Shown: piece by piece, positions 52,758 through 63,401 of the stretch | How the letters are laid out: each line of letters begins with the position of its first letter | Numbering within the stretch: position 1 is the first letter of the stretch | Source: Photobacterium proteolyticum | GTDB taxonomy: Bacteria; Pseudomonadota; Gammaproteobacteria; Enterobacterales; Vibrionaceae | Direction: 5' to 3' | Assembly (NCBI RefSeq): GCF_001939735.1 | Contig: NZ_MJIL01000101.1 | Coordinates: forward strand, 1 to 64,000 | DNA: 64,000 bases | Position numbers and translations under genes: made by a program | The notes under the pieces: generated by a model | Told to the model about the DNA's origin: nothing | What the model saw: only the letters and a program-made list of their open reading frames with translations | The model's database searches: none

Positions 52758-53249
52758 TCGGTTTGGCTGATTTGATAATTGTCTGAACTTGATAAATACC
52801 AACTTACAGGCTAAATCTGGAGTTGGTATTTTTTTATCTGTCCTCAACGGTACCAATCCCATTTATTCACTCGGTGAATGCCTTTTGTTTTATTATCATT
52901 GCGTTTATTTGTTTTTGCATTTGGCGGGTTAAATTAACGTCTAAATGTTTTATTTTTAGCTGGTTCAGTAATTTATAGTCGCTTTTAGTTTTTACCTAAA
53001 CTTATTTTCTAACTACATCTAGATAAATAATTTTTAAGGCTGTTTTTCTTCATAACACTCTGATTATCGGTATTTAATATTGTCATCTCGGACAGAACAG
53101 AAATGCCATGGAAGTTACCCGAGTGCACCTGGTTATTACGGCTAAGCGTAATGAGAGTGCTCTCGGGGAGCGAAGGCAAGGGATCAAAATATAAATACCA
53201 TCACCTGACATATAGCAAACGGGCGTATGCAGGTTATTAGGAGTTGGAC
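52758..53249. other. Intergenic region recR/porin
   Basis: Apart from the recR terminator (52795-52836), this 492-bp stretch holds no gene. It is AT-rich through about 53080. No clear operator was found, although the downstream porin lies beside toxRS and is a candidate for ToxR control. Confidence 0.5.
52795..52836 (+). terminator. Rho-independent terminator of recR
   Basis: AATACCAACT (52795-52804) and AGTTGGTATT (52821-52830) form a perfect 10-bp stem with a 16-base loop, followed by a run of T. Confidence 0.8.
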
Positions 53250-54278
53250 ATGAAAAAGACAGTTGTAGCAACAGTAATTGGTTCTGTTGTTGCTAGCGCA
53301 TCAGCAATGGCAGCAGAAGTCTATAAAACAGATGAGCTTTCAGTAAATGCCTACGGTAACCTGCGTGCACGCTATGAAACAACCGATAACGGCCATATGG
53401 GGGCGGACAGTACGTTTACCGGTGAGGGGACGGAGCTTGGTCTGGGGATCACTTACTTCCTGGATAATAACATGTACGTCAACGGCGATGTCATGTATGA
53501 AATGAATATTATCCCGGAAGACGGTGACGGCAATGATGATGATAATTTCCTGAAATTCGGCTCGGTGGCGATTGGCGGTGACTTCGGTGAGTTCCGTATC
53601 GGTCGTATGTCGGCAGTTCAGGATACCTTGGCCGGTCAGTATGATATCACCTGGGAATATGGCGGAACGGCAAACATCAAAGAGGATGCGTTTGCGACCG
53701 ATCGTCTTACCAATGGTATTCAGTACAAGATAGATATTAACAACCTGAGCGTTATGGCGCAGTACCATACCGGTGATGAAGGAGTCGATGCGAACGGTGT
53801 GGCAGACCCGGATCTGGGGGAACTCGGTATCGACCAGGCGTATGCCTTGGGTGTGGCCTGGGCCTCTGACTTTGGCCTTGGCTTATCGGCTACCTATACC
53901 TACTCCGAGCGCACCGAGAAGGACATGACCTACGGCGGTGATGACGATACCTCCTGGACGCTGAACGCCACCTATGCCTACCAGGCGCTTTCACTGGCTG
54001 CAATGTACTCTGATTACGACTTCGCCGGCGAGGAGAGAACCGGTATCGGTGCGATGGCTCGCTACGATCTGCCTGTCGGTGTCGGTTTGTACGGTGTCTA
54101 CGATTATGTCGACTACGATACCCAGGACGACAAGCTAAACCAGTTCACCATTGGTGCTGACTACTGGCTAAATGACAGTGTTGTCTCGTATGCCGAATAT
54201 GCCGATCAGAGCTTTGACGAAGAAGTTGCCGGCAGCGATGACAGTGCATTCACGATTGGTATGAGAGTGTACTTCTAA
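53250..54278 (+). CDS. Outer-membrane porin
   Basis: A 342-residue porin. The signal peptide M-K-K-T-V-V-A-T-V-I-G-S-V-V-A-S-A-S-A-M-A-A precedes beta strands with the signature G-G-D-F-G-E-F-R-I-G-R, and the protein ends in M-R-V-Y-F with terminal Phe. AGGAG lies 6-7 bases before the ATG at 53250; the frame could also open 6 bases earlier at a TTG. It is followed by a strong terminator and the convergent toxS gene. Codon use is less biased than in the other porin, so expression is probably lower or conditional. Confidence 0.9.
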   Translation: MKKTVVATVIGSVVASASAMAAEVYKTDELSVNAYGNLRARYETTDNGHMGADSTFTGEGTELGLGITYFLDNNMYVNGDVMYEMNIIPEDGDGNDDDNFLKFGSVAIGGDFGEFRIGRMSAVQDTLAGQYDITWEYGGTANIKEDAFATDRLTNGIQYKIDINNLSVMAQYHTGDEGVDANGVADPDLGELGIDQAYALGVAWASDFGLGLSATYTYSERTEKDMTYGGDDDTSWTLNATYAYQALSLAAMYSDYDFAGEERTGIGAMARYDLPVGVGLYGVYDYVDYDTQDDKLNQFTIGADYWLNDSVVSYAEYADQSFDEEVAGSDDSAFTIGMRVYF

Positions 54279-54310
54279 GTTGTAAGTTGAAAGGAATGTT
54301 CATTGTGGTT

Positions 54311-54339
54311 GGGGGAAGCGAGCGCTTCCCCCTTTTTTT
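54311..54339 (+). terminator. Rho-independent terminator of the porin
   Basis: GGGGGAAGCG (54311-54320) and CGCTTCCCCC (54323-54332) with T7 make a very stable hairpin. It ends 3 bases before the end of toxS and probably also helps stop that transcript. Confidence 0.85.
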
Positions 54340-54341
54340 GT

Positions 54342-54890
54342 TTACAGCGAGTAAAGAATGCTCGAACCATAAGTCAGGCTGGTCAGCAATAGCGATTTCT
54401 TATTGATGATATCAATACGGCGGCTTTGCTGGGCATCCATCCGGAATACCTGTTTGACAATCGCCAGATGGTGGCTCTGGAAGTCTTTATTCTGGCCAGA
54501 GGTAATGTCCTTGAATTCAAGCGGTTCGGTAAGCAGATAGCCCCCGCTGATGTCCCATTTCCCCGATTCGGAAATGTGCAGGGTAAGTGGCTGCTCGCTT
54601 TCGCTAAAGAGTTTTAGCAAGGTTATGCGCGAGTAGGTTTTATTGGGCAGGTAGACAACATGGCTGCTTTGCTCGACACGACGTAGCATTCCTAGCTGTT
54701 CTAGTTGCATGGCTTCAATCCGGCTCACAGACATTGACTGCCATTCACGGGACATGAGCAATTGTTCCTGCTTGTAGTCGCTGGAGAAATAGAGCCAGGC
54801 GCTGAAAGAGGTCGATAATGCCAAAACGATGAAAGCCCAGTACTGCTTGCAGAATACCGAAAAGTGGCTGTGTTTAGTTTTTACTGACAT
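54342..54890 (-). CDS. toxS: ToxS-like membrane protein
   Basis: A 182-residue protein with one N-terminal membrane helix (W-A-F-I-V-L-A-L-S-T-S-F-S-A-W-L-Y-F, about 14-31) and a periplasmic domain, the plan of ToxS, which protects and activates ToxR in the periplasm. It overlaps the toxR 3' end by 10 bases. Recognition rests on position, length and topology (W-x-S-x-x-R-I-E-A and similar), since ToxS diverges quickly. Confidence 0.85.
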   Translation of the reverse strand: MSVKTKHSHFSVFCKQYWAFIVLALSTSFSAWLYFSSDYKQEQLLMSREWQSMSVSRIEAMQLEQLGMLRRVEQSSHVVYLPNKTYSRITLLKLFSESEQPLTLHISESGKWDISGGYLLTEPLEFKDITSGQNKDFQSHHLAIVKQVFRMDAQQSRRIDIINKKSLLLTSLTYGSSILYSL

Positions 54891-55747
54891 AGCTTGGTAT
54901 TATCCTCATGGCTAGTAAGCAATCGCAGGGTGACGTTTTCGCCTGGTACTGAGGTGCCGTGAATGTAGTTCAGCCATAACTGGTTGCTTTGTCCGCCTGT
55001 GGCAATGACCTCTAACGGACGCTCATCACCCTGATGGTACTCAAGATAGGTCTCCACACAGCTCGAAATCAGTGTTTTCCACTGCATCAGATCAGGGTGG
55101 TTTTTAGGCGTCAGCACCTGAACGCCGTTAACGGTCAGCAATGGCTTGAAGGCCTCTGACTTTGGCGGAAAGCTTAAATTCACCAACAATGGTAAGAAAC
55201 AGGCAATCATCACTGCCACAATTTTCAATATGGCTACTTTCGATGGCTTGTTGTTTTCTACCGCATTATTGCTTTTTTTCGATGGAACAGCGCTCGGTTC
55301 AGCAGTCGCACTTTGCTGCGCTAGTGTATCCATGCCAGGCTCGGAGGTAACGGCTTCCGCATCGGCGTGAGCGAGTGGCGTTTCGGTCACTGCTGGGCTG
55401 TCAGTCATCTCATTGACATTGGCGATCATCTGATAGCCGCGCTTAGGCACGGTCTTGATAAATTCCGGCGATTTCGTCGAGTCTTTCAGCGCCTTGCGAA
55501 GCGTCGAGATGGCCTGGGTCAGGCTGGAGTCATCAACTTCGAAGCCTTGCTCACGCCAAACATAGTCATGCAGGCGGGTACGGGTGATGATCGCACCAGG
55601 TTCTTCAATCAGCAGGCTTAATGCTCGGCTTTCATTGCTGCCGAGTCGGGTGAGCTCATCGTTTTCAGATTGATCGATTAAGCTATTGTCATAAGGGTCA
55701 AAGAGGAACCTCTGACCAATCAAATATTTATTTGATATTTTATTCAT
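54881..55747 (-). CDS. toxR: Transmembrane transcriptional activator ToxR
   Basis: A 288-residue membrane-bound regulator. Residues 1-110 form an OmpR-type winged helix: R-L-G-S-N-E-S-R-A-L-S-L-L, W-R-E-Q-G-F-E-V-D-D-S-S-L-T-Q-A-I-S-T-L-R-K and T-V-P-K-R-G-Y-Q-M-I, nearly identical to Vibrio ToxR. A variable linker follows, then one membrane helix at 172-192 and a periplasmic domain with two cysteines (S-S-C-V-E-T and K-L-C-Q) that can pair. It controls outer-membrane proteins, so the adjacent porin is a likely target. The ATG at 55747 was preferred to a GTG at 55765, which lacks a ribosome binding site. Confidence 0.93.
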   Translation of the reverse strand: MNKISNKYLIGQRFLFDPYDNSLIDQSENDELTRLGSNESRALSLLIEEPGAIITRTRLHDYVWREQGFEVDDSSLTQAISTLRKALKDSTKSPEFIKTVPKRGYQMIANVNEMTDSPAVTETPLAHADAEAVTSEPGMDTLAQQSATAEPSAVPSKKSNNAVENNKPSKVAILKIVAVMIACFLPLLVNLSFPPKSEAFKPLLTVNGVQVLTPKNHPDLMQWKTLISSCVETYLEYHQGDERPLEVIATGGQSNQLWLNYIHGTSVPGENVTLRLLTSHEDNTKLCQ

Positions 55748-55868
55748 TTTTAGCACCAATGGCACAGTTGAGCTGATTATATAGCATGAATTCCCTGAAT
55801 CATTTCTGAATGTAAATTTTTAAAAGGGCGGCTGAAAAAATATAAATATTATAAAAAGCGCATTTTAG

Positions 55869-55894
55869 GTTGAAAAACCGAACTTTGGCCATAT
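55869..55894 (+). promoter_or_regulatory. Sigma-32-like promoter of htpG
   Basis: GTTGAA (55869-55874) resembles the CTTGAA -35 box. Twelve bases later GGCCATAT (55887-55894) matches CCCCATnT at six of eight positions. The htpG start is at 55947. E. coli and Vibrio htpG are heat-shock genes, so this placement fits. Confidence 0.6.
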
Positions 55895-55946
55895 CTATGA
55901 AATGAATTGATATAGATTACGTAATACGACTAGTTACGGAGTTGAA

Positions 55947-57848
55947 ATGAGCGAGCAAAATATCCATAAAAATAAGGAAACACGTGGCTTTCAATCGGAA
56001 GTAAAGCAACTTTTACATCTGATGATCCACTCATTGTATTCGAACAAAGAGATCTTTTTACGTGAGTTGATTTCTAATGCCTCTGATGCGGCGGACAAGC
56101 TACGCTTTCGCGCCCTGTCGCAACCTGATTTATATGAGAAGGATGCTGAACTAGGCGTAAAACTGTCATTCAATGCTGATGCCGGCACCTTGACTATCCA
56201 TGACAACGGTATCGGTATGACCCGCGATGATGTGATTGAGCATCTGGGGACGATTGCCAAGTCCGGCACCAAAGATTTCTTTGCCAAGTTGAGCGAAGAT
56301 CAGTCTAAAGACTCCCAGCTGATCGGTCAGTTCGGTGTTGGTTTCTATTCTTCTTTCATTGTGGCTGACTCGGTGACAGTGAATACCCGTGCGGCAGGTG
56401 CCCCTGCCGATCAGGCTGTATGCTGGCACTCTAGCGGTGAAGGCGATTATTCGGTCGAAGATATCGAAAAAGCGAGCCGTGGTACCGAGATCATTCTTCA
56501 CCTTCGTGAGGACGAGAAAGAGTTCCTGAGCGAGTACCGCTTGCGTGACATCATTGGCAAATACTCTGACCACATCGGTATTCCAGTCTTTATCCAGACC
56601 GCAGAGCGTGACGAGGAAGGCAAGGAAACGGGAACCAACAAATGGGAGCAGGTCAACAAGGCCCAGGCGCTTTGGACCCGCAACAAGTCAGAGATCAGCG
56701 AAGAAGAATATAAAGAATTCTACAATCATGTCTCACATGATTTCGCCGAGCCGCTGGCGTGGAGCCATAACCGCGTCGAGGGTAATCAGGACTACACCAG
56801 CCTGCTGTATATTCCATCGAAAGCACCGTGGGATATGAATAACCGTGACAGCAAGCACGGCCTTAAACTGTATGTACAGCGTGTTTTCATCATGGACGAT
56901 GCCCAGCAGTTCATGCCTTCTTACCTGCGCTTCATGCGTGGCCTGATTGATTCTAATGATCTGCCACTGAACGTATCGCGTGAAATCCTGCAGGACAACA
57001 AGGTCACTCAGGCGCTGCGCAAGGCATGTACCAAGCGTGCGCTGACAATGATGGAGCGTATGGCGAAAAATGATGCCGAGAAGTACCAGACATTGTGGAA
57101 CGAATTTGGCCAGGTGCTAAAAGAAGGGCCTGCCGAAGATTTTGCCAACCGTGAGAAAGTCGCCAACCTGTTGCGCTTTAGCTCAACGCACAGCGAAGTG
57201 GCCGAGCAGACTGTCTCGCTGGCTGATTATGTTGAGCGGATGAAAGAAGGTCAGGATAAGATTTACTTCCTGACGGCAGACAGTTTCAGCGCTGCCAAGA
57301 ACAGCCCGCACCTGGAGCAGTTCCGTGCCAAGGGCATCGAAGTTGTTCTGATGCATGATCGTATCGATGAGTGGTTGATGGGTCACCTGCCTGAGTTTGA
57401 CGGCAAGCAGTTCCAGGCAATCACCAAAGCGGATCTGGATCTGTCCAAGTTCGAAGACGAGGAAGAGAAAGAGAAGCACAAGCAAACTGAAGAAGAGTTT
57501 AAGTCTGTGGTTGAGCGGACGAAGAGCTACCTTGGTGATCGTGTGAAGGATGTTCGTACCACGTTCAAGTTGCAGGATACACCGGCTGTTGTGGTGACCG
57601 ATGAAAATGAAATGGGTACGCAAATGGCTAAGCTGCTGGCTGCGGCGGGGCACGATGCGCCAGAGGTGAAATACATCCTTGAGCTTAACCCGGAGCACGC
57701 TCTGGTCAACAAGATGGCCGATGAACCTGATGAAGAGGCATTTGGCCGCTGGGTTGAAATGCTGCTAGGTCAGGCAATGCTGGCAGAACGTGGTTCGATG
57801 GACGATCCGTCTCAGTTCCTGGCCGCCGTTAACAAGTTGCTGGCATAA
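55947..57848 (+). CDS. htpG: Molecular chaperone HtpG (Hsp90)
   Basis: A 633-residue cytoplasmic Hsp90. The N-terminal ATPase holds [12 protein letters not shown] (near 40), I-H-D-N-G-I-G-M (near 90) and [11 protein letters not shown] (near 129). The middle domain contains N-V-S-R-E-I-L-Q, and a C-terminal dimerisation domain follows. It is divergent from toxR with a sigma-32-like promoter upstream, as in V. cholerae, and adk follows. Confidence 0.97.
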   Translation: MSEQNIHKNKETRGFQSEVKQLLHLMIHSLYSNKEIFLRELISNASDAADKLRFRALSQPDLYEKDAELGVKLSFNADAGTLTIHDNGIGMTRDDVIEHLGTIAKSGTKDFFAKLSEDQSKDSQLIGQFGVGFYSSFIVADSVTVNTRAAGAPADQAVCWHSSGEGDYSVEDIEKASRGTEIILHLREDEKEFLSEYRLRDIIGKYSDHIGIPVFIQTAERDEEGKETGTNKWEQVNKAQALWTRNKSEISEEEYKEFYNHVSHDFAEPLAWSHNRVEGNQDYTSLLYIPSKAPWDMNNRDSKHGLKLYVQRVFIMDDAQQFMPSYLRFMRGLIDSNDLPLNVSREILQDNKVTQALRKACTKRALTMMERMAKNDAEKYQTLWNEFGQVLKEGPAEDFANREKVANLLRFSSTHSEVAEQTVSLADYVERMKEGQDKIYFLTADSFSAAKNSPHLEQFRAKGIEVVLMHDRIDEWLMGHLPEFDGKQFQAITKADLDLSKFEDEEEKEKHKQTEEEFKSVVERTKSYLGDRVKDVRTTFKLQDTPAVVVTDENEMGTQMAKLLAAAGHDAPEVKYILELNPEHALVNKMADEPDEEAFGRWVEMLLGQAMLAERGSMDDPSQFLAAVNKLLA

Positions 57849-57995
57849 ATTTGCTAACAGGTGTCGATGTGACTAAGGTCTTATCGATTCTATTGTCAGC
57901 TTCAAATAGTATTCTGATAAAGCATGTAATCCAGGCTCGGCAATAGTGCCGGGCTTGCGACTGCGGGCTAATCAGTGTATTTTTCTGTTTTTTGA

Positions 57996-58670
<675 letters not shown>

Positions 58671-58691
58671 TCGACGCTTCGCATCGAATCG

Positions 58692-58727
58692 AAAAAACGG
58701 GTTAGCTTTAGGGCTAACCCGTTTTTT
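58692..58727 (+). terminator. Rho-independent terminator of adk
   Basis: AAAAAACGGGTTAGC (58692-58706) and GCTAACCCGTTTTTT (58713-58727) form a perfect 15-bp stem with its own T tract. Confidence 0.9.
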
Positions 58728-58795
58728 ATATGCATGATTTTATTAAAGCTGATAAAGTTAAGCCGTCAGCGCATTTTTAAAACGCGAAGGAAAGT

Positions 58796-59770
58796 ATGAG
58801 CGAAAAAAATAATAATTACGGAGTATTGCTGGTTAACCTGGGGACGCCGGACGAAGCCTCGCCTGCAGCCGTTAAACGCTTTTTATCTGAATTTTTGCAT
58901 GATCAGCGAGTCGTCGATATGTCTCGCTGGCTATGGTGCCCGATCCTTCATGGCGTTATCTTGCCGATTCGTTCTCCGAAAGTCGCCAAGCTATACCAGT
59001 CTGTCTGGATGGACGAGGGTTCACCCCTGATGGTGTATTCCCGACGCCAGCAGAGGCAGCTGGCTGAAGCCTTGCAGGTGCCTGTCGAGTTGGGAATGAC
59101 TTACGGTAACCCCTCGCTTGCGAGCGGTTTGGAGAGCCTGAAGCAGCAGGGCTGCCATAGGGTACTGGTTCTGCCGTTGTATCCGCAGTATTCACAAACC
59201 ACAACCGCCGCAGTTTTCGATAAAGTGGCAAAGGTGCTCAAGTCCTGTCCGGAAATTCCTGAACTGCGCCTTGTGCACAACTATTTCGATCATCCCGAGT
59301 ACATTAGTGCGTTGGCAGAGTCAGTGACAGAGTTTTGGGATGATCACGGCAAGCCGGATTACCTGTTATGTTCCTACCATGGCATTCCCAAGCGCTACGC
59401 CGATAACGGTGATCCGTACCCGCAGCACTGTAACGGTACGACTGCGTTGCTAGCGGAAAAACTTGGTCTGCCTCGCGAGCAGATGAGTATGAGCTACCAG
59501 TCCATCTTTGGTCGGGAAGAGTGGTTAAAGCCCTATACCGAGCAAACTATCTCGGAGCTGGCCCAAAAGGGGATAAAGCGACTGGATGTGATGTGTCCGG
59601 CTTTCTCTGTCGATTGCCTCGAAACGCTGGAGGAGATTGCCGAACAGTGCAGGGAAACCTTTATCGAGGCAGGTGGAAAGGAGTTTAATCTGATCCCGTG
59701 CCTTAACGATAATCCCGCTCATATTGCAATGATGGCGCAGATCGTCAGTCAAAATACCCAAGGCTGGTAA
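58796..59770 (+). CDS. hemH: Ferrochelatase
   Basis: A 324-residue enzyme that inserts iron into protoporphyrin IX, the last step of haem synthesis. V-N-L-G-T-P-D near 14, L-P-L-Y-P-Q-Y-S near 125, S-Y-H-G-I-P (catalytic His, near 196) and [14 protein letters not shown] near 263 match. GAAGGAAAG precedes the ATG. A terminator follows at 59815-59845, and it lies next to adk as in vibrios. Confidence 0.96.
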   Translation: MSEKNNNYGVLLVNLGTPDEASPAAVKRFLSEFLHDQRVVDMSRWLWCPILHGVILPIRSPKVAKLYQSVWMDEGSPLMVYSRRQQRQLAEALQVPVELGMTYGNPSLASGLESLKQQGCHRVLVLPLYPQYSQTTTAAVFDKVAKVLKSCPEIPELRLVHNYFDHPEYISALAESVTEFWDDHGKPDYLLCSYHGIPKRYADNGDPYPQHCNGTTALLAEKLGLPREQMSMSYQSIFGREEWLKPYTEQTISELAQKGIKRLDVMCPAFSVDCLETLEEIAEQCRETFIEAGGKEFNLIPCLNDNPAHIAMMAQIVSQNTQGW

Positions 59771-59814
59771 AGCCGTGTACAGACTGTACCTAATACTTTC
59801 CTCTTAAAAAGTTG

Positions 59815-59845
59815 AAGCTCTCAAAAACTGTGAGAGCTTTTTCTT
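59815..59845 (+). terminator. Rho-independent terminator of hemH
   Basis: AAGCTCTCA (59815-59823) and TGAGAGCTT (59831-59839) form a 9-bp stem followed by T-rich sequence. Confidence 0.85.
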
Positions 59846-59904
59846 TTCTGTTCTATATTCTGTGATAGAATTCGCAAAATTTTCCCAACTGACAGCTCAT
59901 TGAC

Positions 59905-61209
59905 ATGAAATTTCCAGGCCAACGAAAATCGAAGCATTACTTTCCCGTACATGCCCGTGATCCTCTTTTGAGTCAAGCCAAACAAGAAAAGCGCCTCACA
60001 CGTACGCACGTTGTGGGCATCGATCAGACTCTGGTGGATATCGAAGCATGTGTTGATGATGAATTCCTGGAACGCTATGAGCTAAGCAAAGGCCACTCTT
60101 TGGTTATTACCGATGATAAGGCCGAAGCGCTGTATCAAGAGCTGAAAGAAAATGACCTGATCAGTCATGAATTTGCTGGTGGTACGATCGGTAATACCCT
60201 GCACAACTATTCTGTTCTGGCTGATGACAAGTCGGTGTTGCTCGGTGTAATGAGCAAAGATATCGAAATCGGCAGCTATGCCTACCGTTATCTTTGCAAT
60301 ACCTCGAGCCGTATGGATATGAACCACCTTCAGCCAGTACATGGCCCTATCGGTCGCTGTTTTGCACTGATCTCGAAAGAAGGCGAGCGGACATTTGCGA
60401 TCAACGAAGGCCGAATGAACCAGCTGGATCCGAATAGCATTCCAGAGAAGGTATTCGAAAATGCTTCTGCTTTGGTACTGACTGCTTACCTGGTGCGTTG
60501 TAAAGAAGGCGATCCGATGCCAGAAGCGACCATGCGTGCGATTGAGTATGCGAAAAAGCATGATGTACCTGTGGTACTGACGCTGGGTACTAAGTTTGTT
60601 ATTGAAGACGATCCGCAGTGGTGGCGAGATTTCCTACGCGACCATGTGACGGTTGTTGCGATGAACGAAGATGAAGCCGAAGCACTGACTGGCGAAGCAG
60701 ATCCGCTTGTTGCCTCTGAGAAAACCCTGGAGTGGGTTGATTTGGTACTGTGCACCGCAGGCCCTGTTGGTCTGTATACTGCGGGTTATACCGAAGATGA
60801 TGCGAAGCGCGAAACTAGTTTGCCGCTGTTGCCGGGTGATATCCCTGAGTTCAACCGCTACGAGTTCAGCCGTCCAATGCTGAAGAAAGAATGTGAGCAG
60901 CCATTGAAGGTCTTTTCTCACATTGCACCGTACATGGGTGGCCCAGAGCGCATCAAAAATACCAATGGTGCCGGTGATGGTGCACTGTCAGCCCTGCTGC
61001 ACGATATGTCAGCAAACCGTTACCACAAAGAGAACGTGCCTAAATCAAGCAAGCACCAGCATAACTTCCTGACCTATTCGTCGTTCTCACAGGTTTGTCT
61101 GTACTCGAACCGCGTAAGCTACGAAGTGCTGGCGCAGCACTCTCCGCGTCTGTCCCGTGGTTTGCCAGAGCGTGAAGACAGCCTGGAAGAGGCATACTGG
61201 GAGCGTTAA
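59905..61209 (+). CDS. gsk: Inosine/guanosine kinase
   Basis: A 434-residue PfkB-family kinase that phosphorylates inosine and guanosine to IMP and GMP in purine salvage. V-G-I-D-Q-T-L-V-D-I-E near 38, G-G-T-I-G-N-T-L-H-N near 92 and the PfkB signature T-N-G-A-G-D-G-A-L-S near 353 are present. Length and closeness to hemH/adk agree with E. coli gsk. A terminator at 61248 follows. Confidence 0.96.
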   Translation: MKFPGQRKSKHYFPVHARDPLLSQAKQEKRLTRTHVVGIDQTLVDIEACVDDEFLERYELSKGHSLVITDDKAEALYQELKENDLISHEFAGGTIGNTLHNYSVLADDKSVLLGVMSKDIEIGSYAYRYLCNTSSRMDMNHLQPVHGPIGRCFALISKEGERTFAINEGRMNQLDPNSIPEKVFENASALVLTAYLVRCKEGDPMPEATMRAIEYAKKHDVPVVLTLGTKFVIEDDPQWWRDFLRDHVTVVAMNEDEAEALTGEADPLVASEKTLEWVDLVLCTAGPVGLYTAGYTEDDAKRETSLPLLPGDIPEFNRYEFSRPMLKKECEQPLKVFSHIAPYMGGPERIKNTNGAGDGALSALLHDMSANRYHKENVPKSSKHQHNFLTYSSFSQVCLYSNRVSYEVLAQHSPRLSRGLPEREDSLEEAYWER

Positions 61210-61247
61210 TCCCCAGAGGCGAGGTGTTAGTTCCTAGTCTCGAGAAG

Positions 61248-61272
61248 AAAAACCGCCGGAAGGCGGTTTTTT
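61248..61272 (+). terminator. Rho-independent terminator of gsk
   Basis: AAAACCGCC, loop GGAA and GGCGGTTTTTT form a perfect GC-rich stem with T tract. A second, GC-rich hairpin (CTCCCCTT/AAGGGGAG) lies further on near 61306-61325. Confidence 0.88.
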
Positions 61273-61345
61273 ATGTCTGTATTTTGTGAGTTAACCCCTC
61301 CCAGCCTCCCCTTGAAAAGGGGAGGGGAAAGGCAATGAGAGCAAA

Positions 61346-61375
61346 AACAAAAACGAGAGCGCAAGGCTCTCGTTT
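61346..61375 (-). terminator. Rho-independent terminator of asnB
   Basis: On the minus strand AAACGAGAGC (61375-61366) and GCTCTCGTTT (61360-61351) form a 10-bp stem followed by T-rich sequence (A run at 61346-61351). It lies 26 bases after the asnB stop. Confidence 0.85.
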
Positions 61376-61400
61376 CAGTATTTAGATGATAACTGGGCCG

Positions 61401-63077
61401 TTAGGCTTTCTGCTCATAAGCTTCGTTGTGAACGGCAGCGACAGCACGGCCTGATGGATCGGCACTGTTCTTGAAACTCTCATCCCATTCAATGGCCTTA
61501 GCACTTGAACAGGCGATTGACGGGCCGCCAGGTACACATTTCGCGGCATCTTCAAGCGGGAACAGCTCTTCAAAGATTTCACGGTACATATAGCCTTCTT
61601 TGGTTGTCGGCGTGTTGTACGGGAAACGGAACTTGGCTGTTTCAAGCTGCTGCTCGGTGACCTTGGCTTCTGCAACTTCTCTTAGTGAGTCAATCCAGCT
61701 GTAACCAACACCATCAGAGAACTGCTCTTTCTGACGCCATGCAACGGATTCTGGCAGGTAGTGGCCGAAGCATTCACGGATGATGTGTTTCTCCATCTTG
61801 CCATTACCGCACATTTTATCTTCTGGGTTCAGGCGCATTGCCACTTCAAGGAATTCCTTGTCCAGGAACGGTACACGTGCTTCGATGCCCCAGGCAGCCA
61901 TTGACTTGTTGGCACGGGCACAGTCAAACATGTTCAGTGCCAGCAGCTTACGTACTGTTTCTTCGTGGAACTCTTTTGCGTTCGGTGCTTTGTGGAAGTA
62001 AAGGTAGCCGCCGAAGACTTCATCTGCCCCTTCGCCGGAAAGCACCATCTTGATCCCCATAGCACGGATCTTACGTGACATCAGGTACATTGGCGTTGAA
62101 GCACGGATTGTCGTGACATCGTAAGTTTCAATGTGGTAAATCACATCACGAATGGCATCCAGGCCTTCCTGAACTGTATAGGTCAACTCATGGTGAACGG
62201 TACCAATGCTGTCTGCTACCACTTTAGCCGCTTTTAAATCAGGCGCGCCTTCAAGGCCGATAGCAAAGGAGTGCAATGTCGGCCACCATGCTTGAGATTG
62301 CTCGTCATCTTCGATACGACGGGCCGCGAACTTTTTGGTGATAGCGGAGATGACAGATGAATCCAAACCACCTGACAACAGCACACCGTATGGAACATCT
62401 GTCATTAGCTGACGCTTAACCGCACTCTCTAGTGCATTGGTCAGTGCAACTTTATCGGTCTTTGCGTCGGCAACGGTATCAAACTCCATCCAGTCACGCT
62501 TGTAGTAACGCACCGGCTCGCCTTTCTTGCTCCATAGGAAGTGGCCTGGAGGAAACTCGCTGATGGTTTTACAAACCGGTACCAGTGATTTCATTTCAGA
62601 AGCAACATAGTAGTTACCGTGCTCGTCATAGCCGTGGTACAGCGGGATAATACCGATATGGTCACGACCGATCAGATAGGCATCTTCCGTCTCATCATAA
62701 AGGATGAAGCCAAAAATACCGTTGAGGTAGTCAAGCAGTTCCGGGCCTTTCTCCTTGTAGAGCGCCAGAATAATTTCACAGTCAGACTCAGTCTGGAAAG
62801 GGTAGTCGGGTGCAAACTCAGCCTGAAGTTCTTTGTGGTTGTAAATTTCACCGTTTACCGCAAGAGCATGTGTTTTATCTTCGTTGTACAGAGGTTGCTC
62901 ACCGCTGTTTAGGTCAACGATAGCCAGGCGCTCGTGCACCAGAATGGCTTTATCTGACGAGTAGATACCTGACCAGTCAGGACCGCGATGACGCATTTTC
63001 TTGGACATTTCTAGCGCGGTTTCGCGCAACGCTGCTGCATCACTCTTGATGTCTAAGATACCGAATACTGAACACAT
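61401..63077 (-). CDS. asnB: Asparagine synthetase B (glutamine-hydrolysing)
   Basis: A 558-residue enzyme that makes asparagine from aspartate, ATP and glutamine. Cys2 of M-C-S-V-F-G-I is the glutaminase nucleophile. R-H-R-G-P-D (about 29-34) and N-G-E-I-Y-N-H (about 74-80) complete the N-terminal domain. The C-terminal synthetase has the PP-loop L-S-G-G-L-D-S-S near 232-239. GGAG is placed before the ATG at 63077. A large hairpin lies in the leader (63131-63182). Confidence 0.96.
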   Translation of the reverse strand: MCSVFGILDIKSDAAALRETALEMSKKMRHRGPDWSGIYSSDKAILVHERLAIVDLNSGEQPLYNEDKTHALAVNGEIYNHKELQAEFAPDYPFQTESDCEIILALYKEKGPELLDYLNGIFGFILYDETEDAYLIGRDHIGIIPLYHGYDEHGNYYVASEMKSLVPVCKTISEFPPGHFLWSKKGEPVRYYKRDWMEFDTVADAKTDKVALTNALESAVKRQLMTDVPYGVLLSGGLDSSVISAITKKFAARRIEDDEQSQAWWPTLHSFAIGLEGAPDLKAAKVVADSIGTVHHELTYTVQEGLDAIRDVIYHIETYDVTTIRASTPMYLMSRKIRAMGIKMVLSGEGADEVFGGYLYFHKAPNAKEFHEETVRKLLALNMFDCARANKSMAAWGIEARVPFLDKEFLEVAMRLNPEDKMCGNGKMEKHIIRECFGHYLPESVAWRQKEQFSDGVGYSWIDSLREVAEAKVTEQQLETAKFRFPYNTPTTKEGYMYREIFEELFPLEDAAKCVPGGPSIACSSAKAIEWDESFKNSADPSGRAVAAVHNEAYEQKA

Positions 63078-63130
63078 ACTTCTGACTCCAACTTTTAAAT
63101 CGCTTGTCGCTATCCATAATTGTTTGGGAG

Positions 63131-63182
63131 GGAGTAAGAATTGAGTATCTAGTTCCTAGTCTAGAGACTTAATTCTTACTCC
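63131..63182. promoter_or_regulatory. Long hairpin in the asnB leader
   Basis: GGAGTAAGAATTGAGT (63131-63146) and ACTTAATTCTTACTCC (63167-63182) pair over 15 of 16 positions around a 20-base loop, 54-105 bases upstream of asnB. The loop contains TAGTTCCTAGTCT, also found at 61229-61241. It may be an mRNA structure or a dispersed palindrome. Confidence 0.45.
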
Positions 63183-63344
63183 TTGCTGCTAACGTCTCCC
63201 GTTCTTAATTGTTAAAATTGCGTATTCGGTAAAATAAAGCAACCTTTAATCTCTATTCAATTGAAGAAAAGCCTTGTCGGTGAATATTATCTAATAAAAA
63301 AGACTTTATCTGAATTTTATCTATTATTAGCTGGTTTTTTGAAC

Positions 63345-63375
63345 GAAAAAACAAACGGCAGCCGAGGCTGCCGTT
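63345..63375 (-). terminator. Rho-independent terminator of the Kef-type gene
   Basis: AACGGCAGCC (63354-63363), loop GA and GGCTGCCGTT (63366-63375) form a perfect 10-bp stem. On the minus strand it is followed by T (A run at 63345-63353). Confidence 0.85.
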
Positions 63376-63401
63376 ATAAAAAGTGAAGAATGGTTGAGGG
63401 G

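Larger units (their letters stand above)
63078..63401. other. asnB upstream region
   Basis: The 324-bp gap holds the asnB leader with a long imperfect hairpin (63131-63182), an AT-rich promoter-like zone (about 63220-63340) and the terminator of the Kef-type gene (63345-63375). No gene was found. Confidence 0.6.
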
